DNA from: Rheinheimera texasensis DSM 17496
GTDB lineage: Bacteria > Pseudomonadota > Gammaproteobacteria > Enterobacterales > Alteromonadaceae
Direction: 5' to 3'
Assembly: GCF_000711985.1 (NCBI RefSeq)
Contig: NZ_JONU01000007.1
Span: 558,001 to 622,000, forward strand
Length of the DNA: 64,000 bases
In this document: one piece after another, positions 9,597 to 18,769 of the stretch
Layout of the letters: every line of letters starts with the position of its first letter
How positions within the stretch are numbered: the stretch's first letter is position 1
The notes under the pieces: model-generated
What the model was told of the DNA's origin: nothing
What the model saw: only the letters and a program-made list of their open reading frames with translations
The model's database searches: none
Position numbers and translations under genes: made by a program

Positions 9597-9620
9597 ATAA
9601 CATTAAGTAATATAAGTTAT
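9597..9620 (+). promoter_or_regulatory. AT-rich interrupted inverted repeat upstream of cysK
   Basis: ATAAC at 9597-9601 and GTTAT at 9616-9620 flank an AT-rich centre in the divergent gap between the MoxR gene and cysK. The position, about 75-95 bases before the cysK start, would suit an activator such as CysB. That identity is a guess from location only. Confidence 0.3.
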
Positions 9621-9693
9621 ATCAAAACGCTACTTTCGTTTTTTACATCAGCGGTTATGCTGAGCCAAATTCTTTGTCTGTCTGGAGCTCTGT

Positions 9694-10662
9694 ATGGCAA
9701 ACATTTATGAAGACAACTCATTGTCAATCGGCCGCACACCGCTGGTCAAATTAAAACGCGTCACCACTGGTAACGTTTACGCCAAAATCGAATCCCGTAA
9801 CCCAAGTTTCAGCGTCAAGTGCCGCTTAGGTGCCGCGCTGATTTGGGATGCTGAGAAAAAAGGCTTACTTGGCCCAGGCAAAGAACTGATTGAACCTACA
9901 TCCGGTAACACCGGTATCGCGCTGGCTTTTGTTGCAGCAAGCCGCGGTTATCCGTTAACTCTGACCATGCCAGCGACTATGAGCTTAGAGCGGCGTAAAC
10001 TTCTCAAAGCCTTAGGTGCTAATCTGGTACTGACCGAAGGCGCCAAAGGTATGAAAGGCGCCATTGAAAAAGCCAAAGAAATTCAGGCGTCTAATCCTGA
10101 CAAGTATCTGTTACTGCAGCAGTTTGAAAACCCGGCCAACCCGCAAATTCACTTTGATACCACAGGCCCGGAGATCTGGAACGACACAGACGGCAATATC
10201 GATGTGTTTGTCGCCGGCGTCGGCACTGGCGGGACTATCACCGGGGTGAGCCGCTACATCAAACTGGAGAAAAAACATCCGCTGATTAGCGTCGCGGTAG
10301 AACCGGCCGATTCACCGGTGATCAGCCAGAAACTGGCCGGCGAAGAAATCAAACCGGGCCCGCACAAAATTCAGGGTATTGGTGCTGGTTTTATTCCGGG
10401 CAATCTGGATTTGGAACTGCTTGACCGCGTCGAGAAAGTCAGTAATGACGATGCCATTGCGATGGCACACCGCCTAATGAAAGAAGAAGGCATCCTGGCA
10501 GGTATTTCTTCAGGTGCCGCTGTAGTTGCAGCGAAACGCCTGGCGGAGTCGCCGGAATTTGCCGGCAAAAACATTGTGGTGATCCTGCCGTCTTCCGCTG
10601 AACGTTATCTGTCCAGCGCGCTGTTCGCGGATGTCTTTACTGAAGCTGAGCTGCAAGCCTGA
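9694..10662 (+). CDS. cysK: Cysteine synthase A (O-acetylserine sulfhydrylase)
   Basis: CysK uses PLP to combine O-acetyl-L-serine and sulfide into L-cysteine. The 322-residue protein is close to E. coli CysK throughout. PLP lysine is Lys42 in NPSFSVKCR; the substrate loop is [10 protein letters not shown]; the phosphate-binding loop is [10 protein letters not shown]; the C terminus has [12 protein letters not shown]. Its C terminus, ELQA, is not the usual CysE-like end. The gene is monocistronic: a clear terminator follows at 10681-10708. It is the only cysteine biosynthesis gene here, but lies 10 kb from the cysteine desulfurase fusion. Confidence 0.97.
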   Translation: MANIYEDNSLSIGRTPLVKLKRVTTGNVYAKIESRNPSFSVKCRLGAALIWDAEKKGLLGPGKELIEPTSGNTGIALAFVAASRGYPLTLTMPATMSLERRKLLKALGANLVLTEGAKGMKGAIEKAKEIQASNPDKYLLLQQFENPANPQIHFDTTGPEIWNDTDGNIDVFVAGVGTGGTITGVSRYIKLEKKHPLISVAVEPADSPVISQKLAGEEIKPGPHKIQGIGAGFIPGNLDLELLDRVEKVSNDDAIAMAHRLMKEEGILAGISSGAAVVAAKRLAESPEFAGKNIVVILPSSAERYLSSALFADVFTEAELQA

Positions 10663-10680
10663 ACTTAATGCTTTCAGAAT

Positions 10681-10708
10681 AAAAAGGCTGCCTGTTGCAG
10701 CCTTTTTT
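10681..10708 (+). terminator. Rho-independent terminator after cysK
   Basis: AAAAAGGCTGC pairs with GCAGCCTTTTT across a five-base loop, followed by further T residues, 19 bases after the cysK stop. Confidence 0.9.
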
Positions 10709-10770
10709 GCTTTACAGCAAAAGCGCAGCGCAGCAAACTGCGCAGACATGCAGCAAAAGGTAGTAGCAAA

Positions 10771-11268
10771 GTGAACTTTAAAAATTGGCGTATTCTCAGC
10801 AGCATCGCTGCGGTGATTTATCTCACTGGCTGTGGCGACTCCACTCCGGCGGCCGACACAGAACCTGCGGTGCAAGCGGCGGCAGGCTCAGCGGCAACAG
10901 CCACGGATTCACCCGAGCTGACTGCCGTCGATTTTTTCGAAGCCATTTTGATAGATAACGACATCAAAGAAGCCAAACGCCATGCCATGCCGTCGCTGCG
11001 CCGGGTACTGGATGGTTATGCGTCGGGTAAAGCGGTCGGCCGAACTTTACTCAATATGAGCTTTGATAAAGTCGAAATTACTATCGAAGACACCAACAAA
11101 AACGTCCGCGAGTTTTATACCGACAAGGCCGATGTCATGCTGATTTTCACCGGAATGAAAGATGACGCCAAAGTCGTAAATATGCGGATGGTCAAAATGG
11201 AAAAACATGGTGGTAAATGGCAGGTCGCCGTGATTAAAGACGACCCTTTTGCCAGAACCGATATCTGA
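10771..11268 (+). CDS. Predicted lipoprotein of unknown function
   Basis: A 165-residue protein starting at GTG, with a short signal peptide ending in the lipobox LTGC (Cys at about residue 21), so it is probably anchored in a membrane. After an alanine-rich low-complexity linker (about residues 25-48) comes a compact alpha/beta domain. This resembles DUF4878/NTF2-like domains in layout: a helix with AVDFFEAIL, then strands ending GGKWQVAVIKDD. I do not recognise the family for certain. It lies just after the cysK terminator and ends ten bases from the convergent enoyl-CoA hydratase gene. Confidence 0.7.
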   Translation: MNFKNWRILSSIAAVIYLTGCGDSTPAADTEPAVQAAAGSAATATDSPELTAVDFFEAILIDNDIKEAKRHAMPSLRRVLDGYASGKAVGRTLLNMSFDKVEITIEDTNKNVREFYTDKADVMLIFTGMKDDAKVVNMRMVKMEKHGGKWQVAVIKDDPFARTDI

Positions 11269-11278
11269 ACCAGGTCAC

Positions 11279-12016
11279 TTACCGCTGGAAAAACCGTTTC
11301 AGCGCTGTTTTACATTCCTCACTGTGCAACAACTGTTCAAATTCAGCCAGCTCCTGATGCAGCACGTGCTGGATTTGTTGTTGTAATGGTTGTTTCAGCA
11401 GGCGCTTGGATTGTTGCACGGCCGCGGCAGGCAAGGCGGCCAGCTGCCGGGCTTTTTGCCGCGCTAGTGCCAATAGATCTGCTGCTGCAACTACTTCGTT
11501 CACCAGCCCCATCTGGTGAGCCTGCCCGCCGTCAAAAGCTTCACCGAGCAATAAATACTGCGCCGCACGCTGATAGCCGACCAATTTTGGCAGCAACAAA
11601 CTGGACGCAGCTTCCGGGCACAAGCCTAAGCTGGTGAACGGCATTTGAAAGCGCGCATCGGCAGTGGCATAGACCAAATCACAATGTAACAACGCTGTGG
11701 TGCCGATACCGATGGCAAGGCCAGCTACGGCGGCAATCAACGGCTTATCAAACTGCGACAAAACATGTAAAAACTGCACAGTCGGATGTTCATGATTCAG
11801 GCTGCCACCCGCGAGGAAATCCGCCAAATCGTTGCCGGCACAGAAACAGTCCGGGCCACCGGTCAAAAGCACCACGCGGCACTGCGGATCGGCGGAAGCT
11901 TGTTGCAGCGCCTGGCTGAGTTGCTGATACATCTGCGCCGACAACGCATTTTTTTTATCCAAACGGGATAACGTCAGCGTCATCACGCCGTCCGCCTGTG
12001 CAATCATCACTGTCAT
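11279..12016 (-). CDS. Enoyl-CoA hydratase/isomerase family protein
   Basis: A 245-residue crotonase-fold protein. The oxyanion-hole segments are CFCAGNDLADF at about residue 58 and AAVAGLAIGIGTT at about residues 97-109. The usual hydratase glutamates are not both evident: the region after the oxyanion hole reads FTSLGLCPEAASS, which keeps the one glutamate used by isomerases. Delta3-delta2-enoyl-CoA isomerase activity is therefore as likely as hydratase activity. It is just downstream of ggt on the same strand. Its exact substrate cannot be told from the sequence. Confidence 0.82.
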   Translation of the reverse strand: MTVMIAQADGVMTLTLSRLDKKNALSAQMYQQLSQALQQASADPQCRVVLLTGGPDCFCAGNDLADFLAGGSLNHEHPTVQFLHVLSQFDKPLIAAVAGLAIGIGTTALLHCDLVYATADARFQMPFTSLGLCPEAASSLLLPKLVGYQRAAQYLLLGEAFDGGQAHQMGLVNEVVAAADLLALARQKARQLAALPAAAVQQSKRLLKQPLQQQIQHVLHQELAEFEQLLHSEECKTALKRFFQR

Positions 12017-12049
12017 CAGTTAGTTCCCATCATACAAACGCATCAAATA

Positions 12050-13807
12050 TTATAGGCCTTTGGCCATCCCTTCACGCCGCGGATCTGCTCCGGCCTGCCA
12101 TTCTGCTCCAGCGCGTTTAATCAAATGCAGGCCGCTGTTCAGCTCACCTGTGCGCACCTGATAGCCCATTTCCTGCAGCTTGCCACTCAGGTGCACCAAC
12201 GGCGTGCCAGCTTCAATCGCCAATACATCATTGCGATGGGTAAATTTCGGGAGGTCCGCAGCTTGCTGTGGCCCCATCTGCCAGTCAATCATCGCGATCA
12301 GCGACTGCGCGACATAATTGATGATGCGGCTGCCACCCGGCGAGCCTGCAATCATTTGCAACTGCCCTTGCTGATTAAACACCAGCATCGGCGCCATCGA
12401 TGAGCGCGGCCTTTTGCCGGCTTCAACCCGGTTAGCCACCCATAAACCTTTGTCTCTGGCCTGTAACGAGAAATCGGTCAGCTGGTTATTCAGCAGGTAG
12501 CCATTGACCATCAGCCCGGAACCAAAGGCGTTTTCGATACTGGTGGTCATACTGACCGCATTGCCTTCTTTATCCACCACTGACAAATGGCTGGTGTTGG
12601 CATATTCCGGCGCTTTGGCTTCACCCAATGGCACGGCACCTTCCGGCACACCTGCGGTGATTTGGCCGTTATCCGCCTTCAGATCAATTTGCGCAGCACG
12701 CTGTTTTAAATAATCCGTCGCCAGCAGGCCTTGTACCGGCACCGGACTAAAGGCCGGATCGGCGGCGTAACGCTCCCGATCGGCAAAAGCCAGCCGGCTG
12801 GCCTGACTTATTAAATGCACAGCTTCGACCGACTCAGGCTTGAGTTTGCTCAAATCAAACTGATGTAAAATACCGAGCATTTGCAACACCGCAATACTGC
12901 CGGAACTGGGCGGTGCCATGCCACAGACTTTATAACTGCGATATGGCGCACAGACCGGGTCGCGCCAGACTGGCTGGTAACCGCTGATATCGGCGAGTGT
13001 CATAGCACCGGGATTGATACTGGCTTGATTGACTGTCTGCAAAATCGCTTTGGCATTCTCGCCCTGATAAAAGGCCTCAGGCCCTTTTGCTGCAATTAAC
13101 GTCAGTAAAGCGGCATAAGCCGGGTTTTTGCGCACAAAGCCAATCGGTAGTGGCTTGCCGTCCGGAAAAAAATACTCCCGGCTGCTGCTGAACTGCTTTA
13201 AGCCGGGATGCTGGCTGCCGGCCAGCAACATATGCAGACGCGGCGATACTTTAAAGCCTTGCTCAGCAAGTAGGATCGCCGGCTTAAATAAGTCGGCCCA
13301 GGCTAATTTGCCAAATTTTTGATGCGATTGCGCCAAAGAGGCAATGACGCCCGGCGTACCCACAGCTTTGCCGCCGACAAAAGCTTGTGGCCAGCTTAAT
13401 AACTTACCATTTTGCACAAACCAGTCCGGCGTCGCTGCTGCCGGCGCAGTTTCCCGGCCATCCAGCGTATGCAGTGTTTTGGTTTTATCCTGCCAGGCCA
13501 GCATAAAGAGCCCGCCACCGATACCTGAACTTTGCGGCTCAACCAGCCCCAGCACCAGTTGTACGGCAATAGCTGCATCCACGGCGCTGCCGCCTTGCCT
13601 GAGCATCTGATAACCGGCCTCTGTGGCATAAGGATTGGCCGATACCACCAGAAACTCTTTGGCGCTGACCTGCTGTTTACGGATGATGCCGGTAGCGGCT
13701 TCCGGATCCTGTTGTCCGGCAGCCAGCGCTGCGGCATTCCAGCTGACCATATTTGTGGCAATAACGCTGAAAAACACCAGGGTTCGGGCACGACGAAAAT
13801 AAGACAT
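12050..13807 (-). CDS. ggt: Gamma-glutamyltransferase, periplasmic
   Basis: The enzyme hydrolyses glutathione and other gamma-glutamyl compounds or transfers the gamma-glutamyl group. From the ATG complementary to 13805-13807 it is 585 residues with a signal peptide (MSYFRRARTL onward, cut after about AALAAG). An upstream ATG at 13843 would add twelve residues before the signal and is less likely. The precursor is expected to self-cleave before the nucleophilic threonine in YANTSHLSVVD. The substrate-binding segments RSSMAPM and GSPGGSRIINY are present. No GlyGly-CTERM tail is visible, so it is not an obvious substrate of the neighbouring rhombosortase. Confidence 0.93.
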   Translation of the reverse strand: MSYFRRARTLVFFSVIATNMVSWNAAALAAGQQDPEAATGIIRKQQVSAKEFLVVSANPYATEAGYQMLRQGGSAVDAAIAVQLVLGLVEPQSSGIGGGLFMLAWQDKTKTLHTLDGRETAPAAATPDWFVQNGKLLSWPQAFVGGKAVGTPGVIASLAQSHQKFGKLAWADLFKPAILLAEQGFKVSPRLHMLLAGSQHPGLKQFSSSREYFFPDGKPLPIGFVRKNPAYAALLTLIAAKGPEAFYQGENAKAILQTVNQASINPGAMTLADISGYQPVWRDPVCAPYRSYKVCGMAPPSSGSIAVLQMLGILHQFDLSKLKPESVEAVHLISQASRLAFADRERYAADPAFSPVPVQGLLATDYLKQRAAQIDLKADNGQITAGVPEGAVPLGEAKAPEYANTSHLSVVDKEGNAVSMTTSIENAFGSGLMVNGYLLNNQLTDFSLQARDKGLWVANRVEAGKRPRSSMAPMLVFNQQGQLQMIAGSPGGSRIINYVAQSLIAMIDWQMGPQQAADLPKFTHRNDVLAIEAGTPLVHLSGKLQEMGYQVRTGELNSGLHLIKRAGAEWQAGADPRREGMAKGL

Positions 13808-13987
13808 AAGCGGATACAACTCAGAAACAGAAAAAAGTAACATAACGTACTCGTAGCGGCTTTCGCAATGCCAGCGGCCAGTTTGCTCTTGTCATTGACC
13901 GCAGACTGGCGCATTGTGCGTAAATCAGTTAAAACCATTGCCACAATTGCGTTACACTGCTGACTGTTTTTGCACCGGGGATTGATT

Positions 13988-14584
13988 TTGAAGTTTTCTG
14001 CTTTGCTTTCTGCCTGTTATGCACCTGTTGCCCTCGCACTTTTGATGTGCGTTTTTGCTGTCTTTAACGATGAAGTCTCGCCTTGGTTACAGTTTGACCG
14101 TCAGGCCATTCTGGCTGGGGAGTGGTGGCGGCTCTGGAGTGCGCACCTGCTACACACCAACAGCTGGCACTTACTGATGAACCTGGCTGGCCTGATTGTC
14201 ATCATCATGCTGCACGGCAATTATTACCGCTCGGGCACTTTTGCCTTTTTACTGTTTGCCGGTTTTGTGCTGATTAGCCTCGCCTTGCTGTTCTGGAGCC
14301 CGGCAATTAGCCTTTATGTCGGTTTGTCCGGCTGGTTACACGCCTTGCTGGTGTACGGTGCCTGTGAGGATGTGCGCCGGCACTGGTCCAGTGGTTGGCT
14401 CATCCTGGCCGGGGTAGCGGCGAAAGTGAGCTGGGAACAATGGCAAGGCGCCAGCAATGATTTAGTGATGTTGATTGAAGCAGACGTGGCTGTCGACGCG
14501 CATTTGTATGGCGCGATCACCGGCCTGACATTATTTGTGTTGGTACTGACTGTTCAGCAGTTTTTTCCTGGCAAATCGAGTTAA
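13988..14584 (+). CDS. rrtA: Rhombosortase (rhomboid-family intramembrane protease)
   Basis: A polytopic membrane protein of about 198 residues with the rhomboid serine-protease layout. The serine motif is VGLSGWLHALL and the catalytic histidine is in VDAHLYGAITG. The short six-helix form and the GxSGxxH signature fit the rhombosortase subfamily, which cleaves GlyGly-CTERM tails of exported proteins sent through type II secretion. The TTG at 13988 is preferred because GGGGA precedes it by six bases; a TTG at 13970 lacks a ribosome site. No protein in this window ends with a GlyGly-CTERM segment, so its substrates are encoded elsewhere. It overlaps the convergent rluA gene by four bases. Confidence 0.85.
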   Translation: MKFSALLSACYAPVALALLMCVFAVFNDEVSPWLQFDRQAILAGEWWRLWSAHLLHTNSWHLLMNLAGLIVIIMLHGNYYRSGTFAFLLFAGFVLISLALLFWSPAISLYVGLSGWLHALLVYGACEDVRRHWSSGWLILAGVAAKVSWEQWQGASNDLVMLIEADVAVDAHLYGAITGLTLFVLVLTVQQFFPGKSS

Positions 14585-15249
14585 AACGGCGCTGCAAACT
14601 CGTATTGACACCACTCGCCGCTGGCCGGGTGCTGGAAACGGATCTGGCAGGCATGCAGACACAAGCGCTTTGCCGCCTGACGCACTGGTTCTGGTGCGTA
14701 AAACTCGTCGCCTAAGATAGGATGGCCCAGACTTGCAAGATGCAGACGTAACTGGTGCGAGCGGCCGGTTACAGGTTCTAACTGCACCCGGCTGACATTT
14801 TGCTCTACATCATAGTGCAGGCGCTGAAATAACGTCCGCGATGGTTTGCCACTGCGCTGGCAGATTTTATACAAAGGACGATGCTCCGCATCCGGTGCAA
14901 TGGGCAGGTCAATCTCGCCCTGCAACGGCATCTCACCAGTCACCAGCGCCTGATAATACTTCTCGATTGTACGGGCCTGAAACTGTTTACTCAGATGCGA
15001 CAAGGCTCTTTTATTTAGCGGCAGCAGCACTATCCCTGAAGTGTCATAATCGAGCCGGTGCACCACCTGCGCGCCCGGAAACTCAAGCTGCACACGACTT
15101 ATCAGGCAATCGCGATTTTTCGGGTGGCGGCCCGGCACCGTCAGTAGCTGCGCTGGTTTATACACCACCAGTAAATCCTCATCCTGTGCCAGCAGTTGCC
15201 AGGATTCATTTGTCGCCGGCAGTATCGCGAGGTCAGTCAAATCAGTCAT
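14581..15249 (-). CDS. rluA: RluA-family pseudouridine synthase (RluA-like)
   Basis: A 222-residue pseudouridine synthase, the size of E. coli RluA (219), without an S4 domain. The catalytic aspartate is in VVHRLDYDTSG. Other family motifs are VVYKPAQLLTVPG, EPVTGRSHQLRLHL and HPILGDEFY. RluA modifies 23S rRNA U746 and tRNA U32; that specificity is inferred from length and similarity. The ATG complementary to 15247-15249 is chosen because the long upstream extension is not family-like. It is divergent from a second RluA-type gene at 15356. Confidence 0.87.
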   Translation of the reverse strand: MTDLTDLAILPATNESWQLLAQDEDLLVVYKPAQLLTVPGRHPKNRDCLISRVQLEFPGAQVVHRLDYDTSGIVLLPLNKRALSHLSKQFQARTIEKYYQALVTGEMPLQGEIDLPIAPDAEHRPLYKICQRSGKPSRTLFQRLHYDVEQNVSRVQLEPVTGRSHQLRLHLASLGHPILGDEFYAPEPVRQAAKRLCLHACQIRFQHPASGEWCQYEFAAPF

Positions 15250-15355
15250 GTAAAATTCCACAGCACAGGAAAACACGGCATTATAAAGGTCGGCGCTTTT
15301 AATGCGCCAGAAAATCGCTAAAATCCGTTTCTTTTTCGCAAGGGGACATTTGCGC

Positions 15356-16087
15356 TTGAGCACTGCAATCTCGTACCTGCCACCCGGTGCGCCCTGGCCA
15401 AAAATCATCTACCAGGATAAAGATGTACTGGTAGTGGAAAAACCTTCCGGTTTATTAAGTAACCCGGGGCGTGCGCCCGGGCTGCAGGACTCCGCAGAAA
15501 ATCGGTTAGCCACGCAATTTCCTCAGCTTTATTTGATCCACCGGCTGGACATGGCAACCTCGGGCCTGATGGTATTTGCCCTGCGCAGAAAAGCAGAAGC
15601 AGCCTTAAAACAACAGTTTGCCAGCCGCACTATCGACAAAACCTATCTGGCCCGCGTCGCAGGCGTGCCAATGCCTGCAGCCGGTTGTATTGATGTGCCG
15701 CTTGGCCCCGTACCCGACTTACCAGCCGGCAGCGTACCACGCCATCAGGTTTGTTTTACTGGCGGCAAAGCTGCAGTCACTTGCTACCATACTTTATGGC
15801 ACAATAATGACTCAGCGCTGCTGCAGCTCAAGCCGATCACCGGCCGCTCACATCAGCTGCGGGTACATTTGTCACATCTCGGCCATCCGATCCTGGGCGA
15901 CGCCATTTACGCGGATCCAGCGCAGCAGCAGGCCGCACCGAGATTGTTATTACATGCGACAAAACTGGCATTTTTCCAGCCGTATAGCGGTGAACGTTTA
16001 GAGTTTTTTTGTCCGCCGGATCTCGCCGATTTTGGCATTGAGACGCTGCCTGCACTAATCAGCGATGAGAAGATGTTAGAGCTCTGA
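15356..16087 (+). CDS. RluA-family pseudouridine synthase, second copy
   Basis: A 243-residue pseudouridine synthase related to its divergent neighbour. It carries the same motifs: VVEKPSGLLSNPG, LIHRLDMATSG with the catalytic aspartate, KPITGRSHQLRVHL and HPILGDAIY. The TTG at 15356 has AAGGGGA about nine bases upstream and makes the protein begin close to the domain. An ATG at 15302 would add 18 residues unlike the family. The target uridine is unknown. Sequence divergence from the neighbour suggests two specificities rather than a recent tandem copy. Confidence 0.82.
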   Translation: MSTAISYLPPGAPWPKIIYQDKDVLVVEKPSGLLSNPGRAPGLQDSAENRLATQFPQLYLIHRLDMATSGLMVFALRRKAEAALKQQFASRTIDKTYLARVAGVPMPAAGCIDVPLGPVPDLPAGSVPRHQVCFTGGKAAVTCYHTLWHNNDSALLQLKPITGRSHQLRVHLSHLGHPILGDAIYADPAQQQAAPRLLLHATKLAFFQPYSGERLEFFCPPDLADFGIETLPALISDEKMLEL

Positions 16088-16110
16088 CAGTCTGTTTCTC
16101 AGGTACAAAA

Positions 16111-16136
16111 AAGCCCTGCATTGCAGGGCTTAGCTT
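16111..16136. terminator. Bidirectional terminator
   Basis: AAGCCCTGC pairs with GCAGGGCTT over a short ATT loop, with an A-run on the left and a T-run soon after on the right. It lies between the convergent pseudouridine synthase and S9 peptidase genes and can serve both. Confidence 0.85.
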
Positions 16137-16144
16137 TTTATGCT

Positions 16145-18601
16145 TTACAGCGTCCGATCAAACAATTTTTCTATCCGGCGGTATTCATCCAGCCAGCTGC
16201 TGGGCTGGCGGAAACCATGCGGTTCAACCGGGAAAATCGCCGTTTCAAAACTATTGATTTCATGCTCAATCAGCCGCTGCACTACGCGAACCGAATCCTG
16301 GAAAAATACGTTATCGTCAACCATCGGCGAGTTAATCAATAACTGACCTTTTAAGCCTTGAGTGAAATAAATCGGCGAGCTGCGCTCGTAGGCGATTGGG
16401 TCTACATCCGGCGTGTTCAGGATGTTCGAGGTATATGGGTGGTTGTAATAGGCCCAGTCGCCCACCGGACGCAGCGCCGAGCCGGCTTTAAACAGCTCTG
16501 GTTGCTTAAACATCGCCATAAAAGTCATAAAACCGCCGTAAGAACCGCCATAAGTACCAATCCGGTTGCGGTCGACATTAGCGTTTTCTACCAGCCAGTT
16601 GACGCCGTCAGCCAAATCCTCAATTTCTGGTGTGCCCATCTGGCGATAAATGGCAGTTCGCCAGTCACGGCCATAGCCTTTTGATGCCCGGTAATCCATA
16701 TCCAGCACCACATAACCTTTTTGCGTCAGCAGGTTATGAAAAAAGAACTCGCGGAAATAACTCGACCAGCCCAAATCGCTGTTTTGCAGATAACCGGCGC
16801 CGTGGTTAAAAATCACCGCGCGGCGTTTTTCGCCTTGTTTATAGTCTTTAGGCAGATACAACTTGGCATAAACCGGTGCTTTGCCGTGGCTGGACGGCAC
16901 AGCAATAACTTGCGGAGCCTGCAGCGCCATTTGCTTAAGCTCGTTGGATACTGTGTAAGTCAGCTGCTTTAACGCAGCATTCGGCTGGTTATCCATCACG
17001 TACAGCTCTTCCGGCTGCAGCGAGGTGGAATATCGCACCAGTAATTTGCTTTCGTCCGGTGAGAGTTTAAAACTCAGATTACCTGTCAGCTGTGTCAGCG
17101 CCTGTGACTTACCGCTGTCGAGCGCCACTTTAAAAACATTGTAAATACCCGGATGCTGAGCATTGGCACGGTAATACACAGTGCGGCCATCGCGGCTTAG
17201 CACCGGCTGACTGACTTCGAAACTGCCGCTGGTCAGCTTCTTCGCCTCGCCTTTTAATGGCTTCAGATATAAATGCGAATAACCGCTTTGCTCGGACAGG
17301 AAATACAGCTGGTTATCATAAGCCCAGCCAAAGTTGTTGAAGTCGTAATTAATCCAGGCATCGTCGTGCAGACGGTGCTGCTCAACAAAACTGGCTTTAT
17401 TCAGGTCAACCGTGGTCAGCCAGCGGTCTTTGTTGTCCCAGGCTTTGAGCATCAGCGCCACCTGGCTGCCGTCGGCGTTCCAGCGAATGGCGGATTGATC
17501 CCAGCTCCAGTCGTTAATCAACGTAATGGCGCGGGCTTTTTTCTCTGACTTATAGGTTTTGCCGGCGCGTTTGGCGTTTTCGGCTTTCACCGCCGCCAGC
17601 ACATCTTCGTCAAAACCAGACAATACTTCTTGTTTCAGTTCAGTTGCCTGGGCCTTGGCCAGGTCTATCAGGAAAAACTGCTCTGGTTCCGGCTTTTGGT
17701 CATGCACGCGGCGTCGCACCGGCTGCGCAGCAATATCACCGTTGTCGGTGATGTAATTTGGCATGATGTCACGCTCGTCATTCCAGCGCGTTTTGGCAGC
17801 AACAGCAGCGATTAGCCGGCGGCCGTCCGGTGATAAAGCGGCGTCAGAGATCTGTTTATCTTTGCCCAGATAAACCGGCTGCACCGCGACAGTACTGTTA
17901 TTTTTGCGGATGGCTTCCTGCTGTTGATGCAAATCCAGCGCGTTTTTATGCTCAAGCGCAACAAACTGAATCAATTTATGCTGTTCCTGCGCAAGATATC
18001 CTTCCGGTACTGCCGGTGCCTTCGGGGCATCATCCAGTTTCAGACTAGCAACCTGGTTCACCAGTCCGGACTGTAGATCCACAGCGTAAAAATCCCAGCC
18101 CTGACGCCAGGCCACGCGACCATCGGTTAAAAACTGCAACGCCTGACGGTTGTCATTCGAACGGGTCAACTGACTGATTTTGCCGTTGGCTAAGGCTTTG
18201 ATGAACACATTACCTTCGAAAATCCAGCCGGCGAACTGGCGGTCTTTGGAAAAAACCTGCTCACCAGCACCAATATCATCGAGATTGTTAAGTGCAACCA
18301 CAGTACTCTGGCCACCACTGACCGGCACCTGATGCCAGTCACGCAATTCATTACCTGCCTGCTTGCGCTGGTAAATCACCGACTGGCTGTCCGCCGCCCA
18401 ATAAGCCAGTTCCGGCTGACGACCTAACCAGTCCGGATGCGCCATGGCTTGTTCTATTGTCATCAGCGTCTGGCCGGTCTGGCCTTGAATTTGTTGAGTT
18501 TGCAGGTTGTAACTGGCGTTTTCACGAGCTGCCATTACCGGGCCTGACAACAGCACAGCGCTGAGAGCCAGCGCGACAGCGGTATATCGGATTGTTTTCA
18601 T
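16145..18601 (-). CDS. S9 family peptidase, prolyl oligopeptidase/DPP-like, exported
   Basis: An 818-residue exported peptidase. A signal peptide (MKTIRYTAVALAL, cut after VMA) precedes a long beta-propeller region of DPP IV type (about residues 60-550) and a C-terminal alpha/beta-hydrolase domain. The serine nucleophile is in GTYGGSYGGFMT; the acid is in INSPMVDDNVFF and the histidine in VEPHGFRQPSS. Such enzymes remove dipeptides or cleave near proline in peptides, here probably in the periplasm. An ATG at 18616 is the alternative start; the later ATG gives the cleaner signal peptide. It stands alone and ends at a shared terminator. Confidence 0.88.
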   Translation of the reverse strand: MKTIRYTAVALALSAVLLSGPVMAARENASYNLQTQQIQGQTGQTLMTIEQAMAHPDWLGRQPELAYWAADSQSVIYQRKQAGNELRDWHQVPVSGGQSTVVALNNLDDIGAGEQVFSKDRQFAGWIFEGNVFIKALANGKISQLTRSNDNRQALQFLTDGRVAWRQGWDFYAVDLQSGLVNQVASLKLDDAPKAPAVPEGYLAQEQHKLIQFVALEHKNALDLHQQQEAIRKNNSTVAVQPVYLGKDKQISDAALSPDGRRLIAAVAAKTRWNDERDIMPNYITDNGDIAAQPVRRRVHDQKPEPEQFFLIDLAKAQATELKQEVLSGFDEDVLAAVKAENAKRAGKTYKSEKKARAITLINDWSWDQSAIRWNADGSQVALMLKAWDNKDRWLTTVDLNKASFVEQHRLHDDAWINYDFNNFGWAYDNQLYFLSEQSGYSHLYLKPLKGEAKKLTSGSFEVSQPVLSRDGRTVYYRANAQHPGIYNVFKVALDSGKSQALTQLTGNLSFKLSPDESKLLVRYSTSLQPEELYVMDNQPNAALKQLTYTVSNELKQMALQAPQVIAVPSSHGKAPVYAKLYLPKDYKQGEKRRAVIFNHGAGYLQNSDLGWSSYFREFFFHNLLTQKGYVVLDMDYRASKGYGRDWRTAIYRQMGTPEIEDLADGVNWLVENANVDRNRIGTYGGSYGGFMTFMAMFKQPELFKAGSALRPVGDWAYYNHPYTSNILNTPDVDPIAYERSSPIYFTQGLKGQLLINSPMVDDNVFFQDSVRVVQRLIEHEINSFETAIFPVEPHGFRQPSSWLDEYRRIEKLFDRTL

Positions 18602-18769
18602 TGTTGGTCGCCGCATAAAACTGAAGGGTTAACAGAAGCTGTTGTTATACAAAGCAGCCAGTAGAATTTCAATCTTCTGCGGCGTAATCGCCAAAGACTG
18701 GGATCAACGACCCGATCTTTGTTCTGCGCCCGATGCCATGAAGCATGGCTCCGGGTGTCTGAGGTTGGC

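Noticed and set aside
13396-13944. 182-codon minus-strand frame overlapping the start of ggt
   Set aside because: Out of frame with the conserved Ggt sequence and without recognisable domains.
14841-15302. 153-codon plus-strand frame antisense to rluA
   Set aside because: Proline/alanine-rich shadow of a conserved gene.
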